This document shows, piece by piece, positions 48,666 to 56,426 of a DNA stretch of 64,000 nt. Source of the DNA: an uncultured Eubacteriales bacterium. Lineage in GTDB: Bacteria > Bacillota > Clostridia > Oscillospirales > Acutalibacteraceae. The notes under the pieces are model-generated. The model did no database searches. It saw only the letters and a list, made by a program, of their open reading frames with translations, and had not been told where the DNA came from. Location of the stretch: the NCBI GenBank assembly GCA_934477125.1, contig CAKSOL010000006.1, positions 82,208 through 146,207 of the forward strand, in the 5' to 3' direction. Numbering within the stretch: position 1 is the first letter of the stretch; each line of letters starts with the position of its first letter. The translations under genes and the position numbers were made by a program.

Positions 48666-49847
48666 CTACCTTTCATAATCTTTATTTTTTCTAAAGCGTT
48701 CGTCACGCTGCTTAGACTGTTTTGGCTCTTTGGCTTTTGCCAAAAGCTCATCAATTTGTTTGCTACCAAATACTTTTCGGAGCAAATTATAATCCCGATT
48801 TTGTGTCACTAATTTTTTATTTTCATTGGCAAGTTTACCGTTATCTTTTCGTAAGTGTTCATTCTCTCGATATAGATTTCGATTAGTAATATTCAAGCGG
48901 TGGTAACTGTCTAACGCCTGATAATACATAGACATTACCGAGCTAATTACCTCTCGTAATTTCTTTATCAGCGGCTCAACGAACTTCGTCTTATAACTCT
49001 TTGCCGACATCAATGGTGGCGGCTCTTGGGGCTGATAATCGGACTCGGTGTCCAATTTTTTAGCAAGTTCTTCAATCACTTGCTCGCCCTTGCTGTAATT
49101 CCTGATACGATCTTGGTACACTTCAAATTCGTCTTTTTTATCAGCAAGTTTGCTTTCGAGTTCTGCAATTTCCTTTGTTCTCTGCTCCTTTTTATAATCA
49201 AGAACGGACAAGTGTTCACGCTTCGTTCCAAGCTGAAGCCACCCGACTCCGTGCCGCTTCATTACGTCTGCAAGGACTTCTTTTTCGGATTGTACCCACT
49301 GACTCCACTCGGTTTCTTCACGGCTTCCGCCCTTGAAACCTTGCATAGCCAACGCTTGTTTCAGCGTTACCTTCGTATCCAATCCACGCTTACTGCCTGT
49401 CATAAAGGGGACAAAATCTATATGCAGATGGGGTGTTTCTTCATCCAAATGCAAGTGTGCCGAGAACACTCGAAGCTGAGGATTTCTCTCTATAAATCCA
49501 CTATAATATTCATCTAAAACTTTTCATGCGAGTTCGCAATGCTCCCCTTGAACATGGGTATCATCCTTGTTTCCAATCTGCACAACATTCTCGTGGAACA
49601 ATTTTTCTTGCTTGCCCGTGCGTATTTTTTCGTAATAATCATCTATCTTTCGGTCGGCTCTTGTCTGCTTGTCGTTGTATCTTTTCACGGCGTCATCAAA
49701 GAGTTCGTGATAGATCTTACGGATATTTTCATTACAATAACAGACATTGTTTTGTGTTCGTTCGGCGTCTACATTTGAAGCCTTGAACTTACGGCTATTG
49801 TGTGCTTGTGAACCTTTACCGACCTCTATACTTATCGTTTTCTCCAT
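48666..49847 (-). pseudogene. MobV-family relaxase, interrupted by an in-frame stop
   Basis: Starts at the ATG 49847 (GGAGG eight bases upstream) with MEKTISIEVGKGSQAHNSRK and carries RTQNNVCYCNENIRKIYHEL and FHENVVQIGNKDD. A TGA at 49524-49526 interrupts the frame after EHCELA; the same frame continues KVLDEYYSGFIERNPQLRVF and then the catalytic-fold motif HLHLDEETPHLHIDFVP and a coiled-coil C-terminus to 48666. Uninterrupted it would have 393 residues, normal for Pre/Mob proteins. TGA is a normal stop elsewhere in this window, so recoding is unlikely. The piece containing the histidine cluster is separated from the N-terminus. Confidence 0.85.
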
Positions 49848-49879
49848 TTTATATACCTCCAATCTCTTAAATTTGACCG

Positions 49880-49935
49880 TTCTTGGTTTTGTTACTTTTG
49901 TCAAAAGTAACGCAAAAGCACTTTTGACAGGCAAG
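49880..49935. other. candidate origin of transfer (oriT)
   Basis: Directly upstream of the relaxase, GTTACTTTTG (49891-49900) and CAAAAGTAAC (49902-49911) form a perfect inverted repeat around one base, followed by GCAAAAGCACTTTTGACA. MobV relaxases nick beside such repeats upstream of their own gene. The nick site is not identified. Confidence 0.45.
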
Positions 49936-50102
49936 CCCATCAAAAATGCAACATGCAAGCAGGTTTTGCGCTCTTCGAGGAGCAAAGAGTCGCCTTTGAA
50001 AAGGCGCTCTCTGCACACTCCGCTAAACTTTCGTATTGTTCACCACCCGAAAAAGAACCTTGCAAGATTGCGAGAGTCTCGTACCTTTGCAATGTTGCAG
50101 CC

Positions 50103-51077
50103 TTAAGGGCTGCACGTTGTTTTTTCTTTGGGTAGTTTCCAATACCACTGACTGCCTTCTTTAACAGACCGTACATTCATATTTTTCTTTGCTCCGTCAA
50201 GCACTCGTTTAGAGATACCCAAGTTCTGTGCTTTTTGTAGCAAGGTCTGTTGCGGATACTTACCTTCGGATAGGCAGTCAGTAATGATCCGTTCTGCTAT
50301 ATCGGATTTCTTTTCACGACTGACACCGCTGAGAAGATTGTCAATCGAAATATCATAATGACCGAGCCAACGAAAACCGTTTGCTTCGCTCAGTTCGAAT
50401 GCGATAGGTTTACCTTCGGATGCAAGTGACGACTTCTGATGAGCCACCACTCGTACCTCAGGCTTGTCCTTTACTCTGCCGACAACAAGCACACTTCTTG
50501 CCGTTGCCTGAAAGTCGATAGAGCCAAGACCTCTGTAGGTGGACTTATTACCTTGTGCCTTGTTCAAGTGACCGACTAATATAATCGCACAGCGATATTT
50601 CTCTGCAATTCTTCCAAGTTGAGATAAAATATTTCTTACCTCGTTTGCTCGGTTCATATCAACCTTTGCCCCGATATATGCCTGCATAGGATCTAAAATA
50701 ATAACTCTTGCTCCCGTTTCAGCAATCGCTTGTTCCACACGCTCGTCAAGCATTGTAAGAGCCGTTTCTGATTCGTCAATCACTTTTATTTGAGTACAAT
50801 CTGCATTGCCGGATAAGAGACGAGGCTTAATGGTATCTCCAAGTCCATCCTCTGCCGTTTGGTAGATAACCTTAATCGGTTCACGCTCGGTGTCATCACA
50901 GGGGAGTTTTTCTCCCCTTGATAACAATGCTGCTAATTGTAATATTAAAGTTGTTTTGCCCTCACCGCCGTCACCGTGAATGATAGTCAGCTTCCCGAAA
51001 GGGATATAAGGATACCAAAGCCACTCCACATCCTCAACGGCAACCTCATCCATATTGATAATTTTAAGTTCTGCCAT
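50103..51077 (-). CDS. RepA-like AAA ATPase of the element
   Basis: 324 residues. Walker A HGDGGEGKTT (34-43), Walker B VIILDPMQAY and the helicase-like LVGHLNKAQG and GSIDFQATARSVLVVGR are the AAA_25/RepA group of hexameric plasmid helicases. The C-terminal part (about 250-324) resembles a winged helix. It probably helps replicate the excised circular form. AAAGGAGG precedes the ATG. A small ORF and MobC-like gene lie upstream in the same transcription unit. Confidence 0.82.
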   Translation of the reverse strand: MAELKIINMDEVAVEDVEWLWYPYIPFGKLTIIHGDGGEGKTTLILQLAALLSRGEKLPCDDTEREPIKVIYQTAEDGLGDTIKPRLLSGNADCTQIKVIDESETALTMLDERVEQAIAETGARVIILDPMQAYIGAKVDMNRANEVRNILSQLGRIAEKYRCAIILVGHLNKAQGNKSTYRGLGSIDFQATARSVLVVGRVKDKPEVRVVAHQKSSLASEGKPIAFELSEANGFRWLGHYDISIDNLLSGVSREKKSDIAERIITDCLSEGKYPQQTLLQKAQNLGISKRVLDGAKKNMNVRSVKEGSQWYWKLPKEKTTCSP

Positions 51078-51092
51078 AGGCGTAACCTCCTT

Positions 51093-51224
51093 TCAATTTT
51101 TGTTAAAATTCTTGAAATTGAAGGAGTATTCGGTTATAATGGTCGCAGTACATTTTTGAGAAGGCTGTTCCGTATCTGCGCCAACAGATACGTTAGGAAC
51201 AGTCTTTTCGATTATATTAGTCAT
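51093..51224 (-). CDS. small ORF of 43 codons within the mobilisation operon
   Basis: The ATG at 51224 lies six bases after AAAGGAGATG; its first 8 bases overlap the end of the MobC-like gene. The product starts MTNIIEKTVPNVSVGADTEQ and ends FNFKNFNKN. The stop lies just before the RepA-like gene, with AAAGGAGGT right after it. Good site and tight packing suggest it is translated; no family or function is recognised. Confidence 0.55.
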   Translation of the reverse strand: MTNIIEKTVPNVSVGADTEQPSQKCTATIITEYSFNFKNFNKN

Positions 51225-51549
51225 AAGCGTCATCTCCTTTCAATCCGTGCAGGGTTACAGTTATCAGTTCAATAAGCTGCAACAGCTCGTCGTGTTCATC
51301 GGTAAGTATTTCAATCCTTTTTAGTTCTGTAAGAACATTAGCGAGTTCATCACGCAATGCCTTATATACTCTCGGATTCCCCTGAACAACAATATCCTGA
51401 CCTAAACATCTGCGGTAACAATATTCCTGCTTCGGTAATCCCGATAACTTTACTGCCTTGTTTATCAGTTCGTTTTCTTCGGCTGATACACGAAACCCTA
51501 CTGTGATATTTTTCCATCTTTTGTGGTTGTCTAAATTTTTTGCTGACAT
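51217..51549 (-). CDS. MobC-like mobilisation accessory protein
   Basis: 110 residues from the ATG at 51549. A short N-terminal ribbon-helix-helix-like part (ITVGFRVSAEENELINKAVKLSGL, PKQEYCYRRCL) and a helical C-terminus (LRDELANVLTELKRIEILTD) fit the small relaxosome proteins annotated MobC in clostridial elements. It would bind near oriT and aid the relaxase. It starts one base after the integrase stop. The site is weak (AAAGAGA), so translation may be coupled to the integrase. Confidence 0.7.
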   Translation of the reverse strand: MSAKNLDNHKRWKNITVGFRVSAEENELINKAVKLSGLPKQEYCYRRCLGQDIVVQGNPRVYKALRDELANVLTELKRIEILTDEHDELLQLIELITVTLHGLKGDDAYD

Positions 51550-51550
51550 T

Positions 51551-52630
51551 TTAATTGTCTCTTTTCCAAATTTCATCAAGTGTATTTACCATTTCAATCT
51601 GCTTTGACGGGAATAGGTGTGCATAGCGATAAGTTATATCTACGCTTTCGTGTCCCACACGGTCTGCGATTGCCAACGGCTGAAAGCCTTTATCTATCAG
51701 CAAAGAAACGTGGGAATGACGAAGATCGTGGATACGGATACGCTTAACCCCTGCTTTATCAGAACCTCTGTCCATCTCGTGATGAAGGTAACTTTTGGAT
51801 ATTGGGAATATCCTGTCGTTTTCTCCGGCTTCATAAAACATACTGATATAATCCTGCATTTCATCGCATAAAAACTGCGGCATTTTTATAGTGCGATTAC
51901 TTTTAGGCGTTTTCGGGGATGTGATAATATCCTCACCGTGCAAACGCTGATAGGATTTACTTATCGTTACGGTCTTGTTGTTAAAATCGAAGTCAGAAGG
52001 AGTTAGTGCTAATAGCTCCCCGACACGAATACCGCACCAATACAGCATTTGAAACGCATAATAGGATAATGGCTTATCCATCATTTCATTTGCAAATTTG
52101 GTGTATTCTTCGGTAATCCAAAACAACATTTCCTTGTATTCCGCTTTGCCCATATTTCCAACAGTTGCCGCAGGATTGACCTTTAACCCATAGAAGCGGA
52201 CAGCGTGGTTAAATAACGCACTCAGCTGATTGTGTATAGTTTTCAGATAGGTTTGTGATAATTTCTTGCCGCCTTTGCTTGTAGCGTTTCGCATTTCGTT
52301 CTGCCAAGCAATAACATCTTTAGCGGCAATATCGCACAAACGCTTCTTACTGAAATACGGTAAAATCTTTTCCTTGATGATATGCTCCTTTGTGAGCCAA
52401 GTATTTTCTTTCAGGCTCGGTCGTATATCCTTTTCATAAAGTTCTACGAAAGTGCCAAAATTCATCGTGACATCCGCTGACTTCTGCATACGGAACTCAC
52501 GCTCGTATTCTTGTGCTTCTTTCTTGGTGGCGAAACCTCGCTTAAAAACCTGCTTGTTTTCGCCCCTCCAATCTACATAACGGAACTGCACAATCCACGT
52601 TCCGTTATCTTTGTTCTTAAACGCTCCCAC
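51551..52630 (-). CDS. tyrosine integrase of the guaA-integrated element
   Basis: 359 residues: an N-terminal arm-binding domain (FRYVDWRGENKQVFKRGF), a SAM-like core-binding domain (about 55-150) and a catalytic domain with R202 (GIRVGELL), H301-x2-R304 (HDLRHSH), H327 (VGHES) and Y336 (YRYAHLF). All catalytic residues are present, so it should be active. It is most like Tn916/phage-type integrases of Firmicutes. It stands 5 bp after the xis-like gene, the usual pairing, and its att sites are placed at the two ends of the AT-rich block. Confidence 0.93.
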   Translation of the reverse strand: MGAFKNKDNGTWIVQFRYVDWRGENKQVFKRGFATKKEAQEYEREFRMQKSADVTMNFGTFVELYEKDIRPSLKENTWLTKEHIIKEKILPYFSKKRLCDIAAKDVIAWQNEMRNATSKGGKKLSQTYLKTIHNQLSALFNHAVRFYGLKVNPAATVGNMGKAEYKEMLFWITEEYTKFANEMMDKPLSYYAFQMLYWCGIRVGELLALTPSDFDFNNKTVTISKSYQRLHGEDIITSPKTPKSNRTIKMPQFLCDEMQDYISMFYEAGENDRIFPISKSYLHHEMDRGSDKAGVKRIRIHDLRHSHVSLLIDKGFQPLAIADRVGHESVDITYRYAHLFPSKQIEMVNTLDEIWKRDN

Positions 52631-52635
52631 TCACA

Positions 52636-52833
52636 TCACTTCCTTTCTCTGTTTTCTCTTGTGGAATAAAAATTACCATAAAAGAACTTTCGGTCAATGC
52701 GACCGTTCATAGTAATGCATCCGGTTTTCTTCAGCTCTTTATTGAGCCGTCTGATAATCTTATAGGCATAAGACTCAGAAACACCCATTACTTCAGCAAC
52801 TTCGTTGACTCTCATAAATAATTCTGCTGCCAT
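52636..52833 (-). CDS. excisionase-like HTH protein
   Basis: 65 residues. ELFMRVNEVAEVMGVSESYAYKIIRRLN is an HTH_17/excisionase-type helix-turn-helix, and a basic C-terminus follows. Such proteins bend DNA at att sites and turn the integrase toward excision. AAAGGAGGA lies upstream. It is co-transcribed with int from a strong promoter about 210 bp upstream. Confidence 0.78.
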   Translation of the reverse strand: MAAELFMRVNEVAEVMGVSESYAYKIIRRLNKELKKTGCITMNGRIDRKFFYGNFYSTRENRERK

Positions 52834-53041
52834 AGTGTAATCCTCCTTTCATTGCTTTTTCTTTTGTGCGCTTGCGCCGTTCTACCCGAATGTCGTTTTT
52901 ATATACCTAAAGTTATAGCTCTCACTATAACGCCCCTGCTTTTTCAGCGGCGTTGCCTTGCTCATATCATCGCAAAGTCATATCCCATTCGGACGGTCAT
53001 TCAGTTTTATCACAACTAACTAACGGTATTTGCTTAGCTAT
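52834..53041 (-). promoter_or_regulatory. structured leader of the xis-int operon
   Basis: About 200 bases of untranslated leader. It contains GTTATAG-6 nt-CTATAAC (52912-52931), an overlapping AACGCC/GGCGTT pair (52929-52954) and GCGC-TT-GCGC. The two larger pairings overlap, so they could be alternative folds. A 27-codon frame in it has no convincing ribosome binding site. Confidence 0.4.
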
Positions 53042-53070
53042 ATTATACTAACTGATTTCCGTTAAGTCAA
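53042..53070 (-). promoter_or_regulatory. promoter of the xis-int operon with flanking operator-like repeat
   Basis: Minus strand TTGACT (53065-53070), 17 bases, TATAAT (53042-53047). TAACGG (53031-53036) and CCGTTA (53059-53064) bracket the -10 region and are candidate half sites for the divergent XRE regulator. Confidence 0.7.
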
Positions 53071-53111
53071 GTGGTTTTTGAAAAATATTAAATTTATTTG
53101 CTTTGGTTATC

Positions 53112-53141
53112 TTGACAAGCCCTAACTCTATATGCTATACT
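53112..53141 (+). promoter_or_regulatory. promoter of the element XRE regulator
   Basis: TTGACA (53112-53117), 18 bases, TATACT (53136-53141), about 30 bases before the ATG at 53173. Confidence 0.75.
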
Positions 53142-53172
53142 ATATTTCAGGAGTACGAAAGGAGTATTTTTT

Positions 53173-53637
53173 ATGGCTATTGGAGAAAGAATTCGTTTTT
53201 TCAGAAATTTAAGAGGTATGACTCAAAAATATCTTGGTATGCAGGTGGGCTTTCCTGAGAAAACTGCTGATATTCGTATGGCACAATACGAATCTGGCTC
53301 AAGAACACCAAAAGCTGATTTAACAAACAATCTTGCAGAGATATTTGGTGTATCCACTAAGGCATTAACTGTTCCTGACATAGACAACTACGAAGGCTTA
53401 ATGCACACCTTATTTACCATTGAAGATTTATATGGTCTTAAAATCACCGAAATTGACGGAGAGGTTTGTTTACACTTGGACAAGGGTATGGGTACAAACT
53501 ACCTTACAATGTTTGGTATGTTCACTGCTTGGAAAGAGCAGGCTCAAAAACTTAAAAATGGTGAAATCTCAAAAGGAGAATACGATAATTGGCGTTATAC
53601 ATATCCTGAAAGTATTGCTTTCAACACACATAAATAA
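53173..53637 (+). CDS. XRE-family regulator of the element
   Basis: 154 residues. An N-terminal HTH_3 domain (IGERIRFFRNLRGMTQKYLG, then RMAQYESGSRTPKADLTNNL) and a C-terminal part of unknown role (from about 75) with LDKGMGTNYLTMFGMF and WKEQAQKLKNGEISKGEYDNW. The layout (divergent from xis-int, own consensus promoter) is that of an element immunity repressor. GAAAGGAG precedes the ATG. A hairpin terminator follows. AT-rich codon use. Confidence 0.8.
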   Translation: MAIGERIRFFRNLRGMTQKYLGMQVGFPEKTADIRMAQYESGSRTPKADLTNNLAEIFGVSTKALTVPDIDNYEGLMHTLFTIEDLYGLKITEIDGEVCLHLDKGMGTNYLTMFGMFTAWKEQAQKLKNGEISKGEYDNWRYTYPESIAFNTHK

Positions 53638-53644
53638 GCATAGA

Positions 53645-53686
53645 AAAAAGGCATTACCGACTGCAAAAAGTCAGTAATGCCTTTTT
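53645..53686 (+). terminator. right copy of the flanking hairpin; terminator of the XRE gene
   Basis: AAAAAGGCATTAC-C-GAC pairs with GTC-A-GTAATGCCTTTTT. It ends in a T-run on both strands, so it can stop the XRE transcript and also guaA transcripts coming from the right. Its central 31-32 bases are nearly identical to the hairpin at 40715-40747 outside the left end. Confidence 0.75.
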
Positions 53687-53741
53687 AGTATTTAAGATAA
53701 TCTATTCGCAAGCCACTTGGTCTGTTTAGAGTAGAACAGCC

Positions 53742-53768
53742 TGATAGTTTGCTATCATTTTGCTATCA
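53742..53768. other. right-end integrase arm-type repeats
   Basis: GCTATCA occurs at 53751-53757 and 53762-53768 and in inverted form as TGATAG at 53742-53747, 54-80 bp inside attR. The same heptamer occurs three times near attL. Confidence 0.5.
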
Positions 53769-53821
53769 ATTTGTCTTTTGAAATCGCTGAAACCCGCATA
53801 AACACTGGTTTTTTTATGACA

Positions 53822-53839
53822 TCAAAATTATTCCCACTC
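53822..53839. repeat. right attachment site (attR) within the guaA 3' end
   Basis: TCAAAATTATTCCCACTC; its core TTATTCCCACTC is the reverse complement of the last codons and TAA of guaA. It matches attL at 17 of 18 positions. Because the crossover region lies in the repeat, guaA keeps its full coding sequence. Confidence 0.8.
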
Positions 53840-55354
53840 AATCGTTGCCGGGGGTTTTGAGGTTATATCGTAAACAACGCGGTTGACGCCCTTAACCTCG
53901 TTTACTATTCTTCTTGATGCCGCGTCAAGGACATCGTAGGGGATTCTTGCCCAGTCGGCAGTCATAAAGTCGCTCGTCGTTACGGCGCGCAGTGCAACGG
54001 TGTAATCATAGGTGCGGTAGTCTCCCATAACTCCTACGGATTTCATATCCGTCAGAACGGCAAAATACTGGTTGATATCGCGCGCAAGCCCAGCCTTTGC
54101 AACCTCATCGCGGAAAATGGCGTCCGCGTCCTGAAGAATGGCGATTTTTTCCTTGGTCAGGTCTCCTATTATGCGAACTCCGAGTCCGGGTCCGGGGAAG
54201 GGCTGACGGTAAACCATTTCCTCCGGCATATCAAGCTCAAGCCCGACCTTTCTGACCTCATCCTTGAAAAGGTCGCGCAGCGGCTCGATTATTTCGTCAA
54301 ACTCAATGTGATCGGGCAGACCGCCGACATTGTGATGGCTCTTGATAAGCGCCGCGTCGCCGACTCCCGACTCAATTACATCCGGATAAATCGTTCCCTG
54401 AACAAGATAATCAACCTTGCCGATTCTCTTTGCCTCAGCCTCAAAAACGCGGATAAACTCTCTGCCGATTATCTTCCGTTTCTGCTCAGGCTCGCTTATT
54501 CCGCGCAGCTGTCCCAAAAACTGCTCGGACGCGTCAACCGATACAAGATTTATATTATATGTGCCTCTGAAAAGCTCGTTTACCTGCTTCGCCTCGTCCT
54601 TTCTGAGAAGTCCGTGGTCAACGAATATGCAGGTGAGATTGTCGCCGATAGCCTTATGCAGCAGCAGAGCGGCAACCGAGCTGTCAACGCCGCCGGAAAG
54701 GCCGCACAGCACCTTTTTATCGCCGATTTTTTCTTTCAACTCGCGTACCGTGCGCTTGGTGAAGGAGGACATTGTCCATTCTCCGGAGCAGGCGCAGACA
54801 TTATATATGAAATTATGCAGCATCTGAGCGCCGAACTGAGTATGCATTACCTCCGGGTGGAACTGAACGGCATAAAGCTTTTTTGCGGGATTTTCGAGCG
54901 CCGCAACGGGGCAGCCGTCGGTTTTTGCCGTTATTTTGAAGTCAACCGGTATCTGACTTATATAGTCTGTATGGCTCATCCAGCATACCGACTTCTGAGG
55001 TATACCGTCGAATAAAAGGCTGGAGGTATCAACGGTAACCTCGACTTTGCCGTATTCGCTGTTTCCTGCTTCAACCCTTCCTCCGAGACTGAAAGCCGTA
55101 AGCTGAGCGCCGTAGCAGATACCGAGAATCGGGATACCGAGACGGAACAGCTCCTTGTCGTAAAGAACCGCGGAGTCGCCGTAAACGCTTTTAGGTCCTC
55201 CGGTCAGAATTATACCGCTGTAACCTGCCGCCTTGATTTCCTCAATAGGCGCGGTATACGGGCGGATTTCGGAATATACGTTATTTTCGCGGACTCTGCG
55301 CGCTATCAGCTGGTTATACTGTCCGCCGAAGTCCAATACAAGAATTTTTTCCAT
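53828..55354 (-). CDS. guaA: GMP synthase (glutamine-hydrolysing)
   Basis: 508 residues, full length. Class I amidotransferase domain (GICYGAQL with the nucleophile Cys, FHPEV His), ATP-pyrophosphatase domain (GLSGGVDSSVAALL P-loop) and the C-terminal dimerisation domain ending PPATIEWE. Makes GMP from XMP. It is the host target of the mobile element; the end of the protein is unchanged. GAGGAGGAAG precedes the ATG. Its promoter has a 17-bp spacer and a short leader without a purine riboswitch. Confidence 0.97.
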   Translation of the reverse strand: MEKILVLDFGGQYNQLIARRVRENNVYSEIRPYTAPIEEIKAAGYSGIILTGGPKSVYGDSAVLYDKELFRLGIPILGICYGAQLTAFSLGGRVEAGNSEYGKVEVTVDTSSLLFDGIPQKSVCWMSHTDYISQIPVDFKITAKTDGCPVAALENPAKKLYAVQFHPEVMHTQFGAQMLHNFIYNVCACSGEWTMSSFTKRTVRELKEKIGDKKVLCGLSGGVDSSVAALLLHKAIGDNLTCIFVDHGLLRKDEAKQVNELFRGTYNINLVSVDASEQFLGQLRGISEPEQKRKIIGREFIRVFEAEAKRIGKVDYLVQGTIYPDVIESGVGDAALIKSHHNVGGLPDHIEFDEIIEPLRDLFKDEVRKVGLELDMPEEMVYRQPFPGPGLGVRIIGDLTKEKIAILQDADAIFRDEVAKAGLARDINQYFAVLTDMKSVGVMGDYRTYDYTVALRAVTTSDFMTADWARIPYDVLDAASRRIVNEVKGVNRVVYDITSKPPATIEWE

Positions 55355-55382
55355 AATACGCTTCCTCCTCGCAATATAACCT

Positions 55383-55411
55383 ATTATATACGATATTTCG
55401 CGCTTTGTCTA
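55383..55411 (-). promoter_or_regulatory. promoter of guaA
   Basis: Minus strand TAGACA (55406-55411), 17 bases, TATAAT (55383-55388), about 28 bases before the ATG. Confidence 0.75.
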
Positions 55412-55532
55412 TGGGGAAATGGCGGTTTTCATACTTTTTTGCGCAGCGCGTCTGCTTACGGCTGCAATCGGCGGATGATTTTAAGTGTATTAAACAAATT
55501 TAAGCCGACATAAAGCGCTTGTCATATTTATC

Positions 55533-55560
55533 TTGATTTTATTTCAATAATAACTATAAT
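55533..55560 (+). promoter_or_regulatory. promoter of the SDR/CapA genes
   Basis: TTGATT (55533-55538), 16 bases, TATAAT (55555-55560), in an AT-rich stretch about 43 bases before the SDR start. Confidence 0.6.
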
Positions 55561-55602
55561 ATAAGTATATCTATATTATCAGCGAAAAGGATTGTGAATT
55601 AT

Positions 55603-56361
55603 ATGAAGATAGCAGTTATAACCGGCGCTTCATCGGGACTCGGAGCGGAATATGTTTCTGCGGTTATAAAGGAACGTCCCGCGCTTGACGAGGTTTGGGT
55701 TATAGCGCGCCGCGCTGAAAGACTGGAGAAGCTGAAAAGCCGTTTCGGAGATAAAATCCGTCCCGTTCCGATGGATATAACCGATGCAGCGGCGGTTGAG
55801 GAATACCGCCGCGCGCTTGAAAGCAGCGGCGCCGAGGTTCAGCTGCTTATAAATAACGCAGGCTTCGGAAAGCTCGGTAATTTCGATGAGCTGGCGGCAA
55901 AGGATAACGCGGGAATGGTGCGCCTTAACTGCGAGGCTCTTACGGTTATGTCGTCGGTTACTCTGCCGTTTATGAAGAGCGGAGCGGAGATAATAAACAC
56001 CTGCTCGATAGCCTCGTTTGCGCCGAATTCGCGAATGGCGGTTTACTGCTCGACAAAGGCGTTTGTTATGAGCCTTTCGCGCTGTATGAGAGCGGAGCTG
56101 CGCCGCCGCGGCATAAATGCTATTGCGGTATGTCCCGGACCTATGGATACAGAGTTTCTCGCCCTTGCGGATATCGCGCCCGGCGCGTCGCATACGTTTG
56201 ACACCCTGCCGAGAGTCAATCCGAGGGATGTCGCTTATAAGTCACTGAGGGCGTCGGCTAAAAAGCGCGCGGTTTATACAAACCGCTTCTTCTATAAATT
56301 CTACCGCGTTGTTGCGAAAATTCTGCCGCACGCGCTGGTTATGAAGATGAGCGCCGCCTGA
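55603..56361 (+). CDS. short-chain dehydrogenase/reductase
   Basis: 252 residues from the ATG at 55603 (AAAGGA about 11 bases upstream; a GTG at 55594 is too close to it). TGASSGLGAEYV, LLINNAGFGKLG, TCSIASFAP and YCSTK form the full SDR catalytic set. The C-terminal half (RAELRRRGINAIAVCPGPMDTEF) is like the DltE/YqjQ-type SDRs. Substrate unknown. Not obviously related to guaA; the CapA-like gene follows after 65 bp, probably in the same transcript. Confidence 0.85.
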   Translation: MKIAVITGASSGLGAEYVSAVIKERPALDEVWVIARRAERLEKLKSRFGDKIRPVPMDITDAAAVEEYRRALESSGAEVQLLINNAGFGKLGNFDELAAKDNAGMVRLNCEALTVMSSVTLPFMKSGAEIINTCSIASFAPNSRMAVYCSTKAFVMSLSRCMRAELRRRGINAIAVCPGPMDTEFLALADIAPGASHTFDTLPRVNPRDVAYKSLRASAKKRAVYTNRFFYKFYRVVAKILPHALVMKMSAA

Positions 56362-56426
56362 GCGGAAAAAATATTGCTTGCAGGCGTGACGGGATTGACC
56401 CCGGCAGCCTGAAACGGAGAAACAAA

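Larger units (their letters stand above)
40748..53839. mobile_element. integrative mobilizable element with defence cargo, inserted at the 3' end of guaA
   Basis: About 13.1 kb of AT-rich sequence bounded by near-identical 18-bp repeats (TCAAA-G/A-TTATTCCCACTC) at 40748-40765 and 53822-53839. The right copy overlaps the last codons and stop of guaA, a known integration target for tyrosine-recombinase elements. Backbone: XRE regulator, xis-like gene, integrase, MobC-like protein, small ORF, RepA-like ATPase, MobV relaxase (interrupted) and TnpV. Cargo: DpnII-type restriction-modification locus with an Mrr-like nuclease, and a short type II CBASS with a broken cyclase. No type IV secretion genes are present, so transfer would need a helper. 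Confidence 0.85.

Noticed and set aside
49524..49526. TGA in the relaxase read as a sense codon (alternative genetic code)
   Set aside because: TGA ends many standard genes here (adk, eda, galU, rplO), so the code is standard and the TGA is a true stop.
50097..50113. GCAGCC/GGCTGC hairpin at the end of the RepA-like gene as a terminator
   Set aside because: It spans the stop codon and is not followed by a T-run; the relaxase gene is probably read from the same transcript.
52955..53041. A 27-codon open frame (MSKATPLKKQGRYSESYNF start) in the xis leader
   Set aside because: No ribosome binding site at a proper distance and it overlaps the predicted RNA stems; coding is not supported.
53828..55411. 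Purine riboswitch before guaA
   Set aside because: The distance from the predicted promoter to the ATG is about 28 bases, too short for the aptamer.
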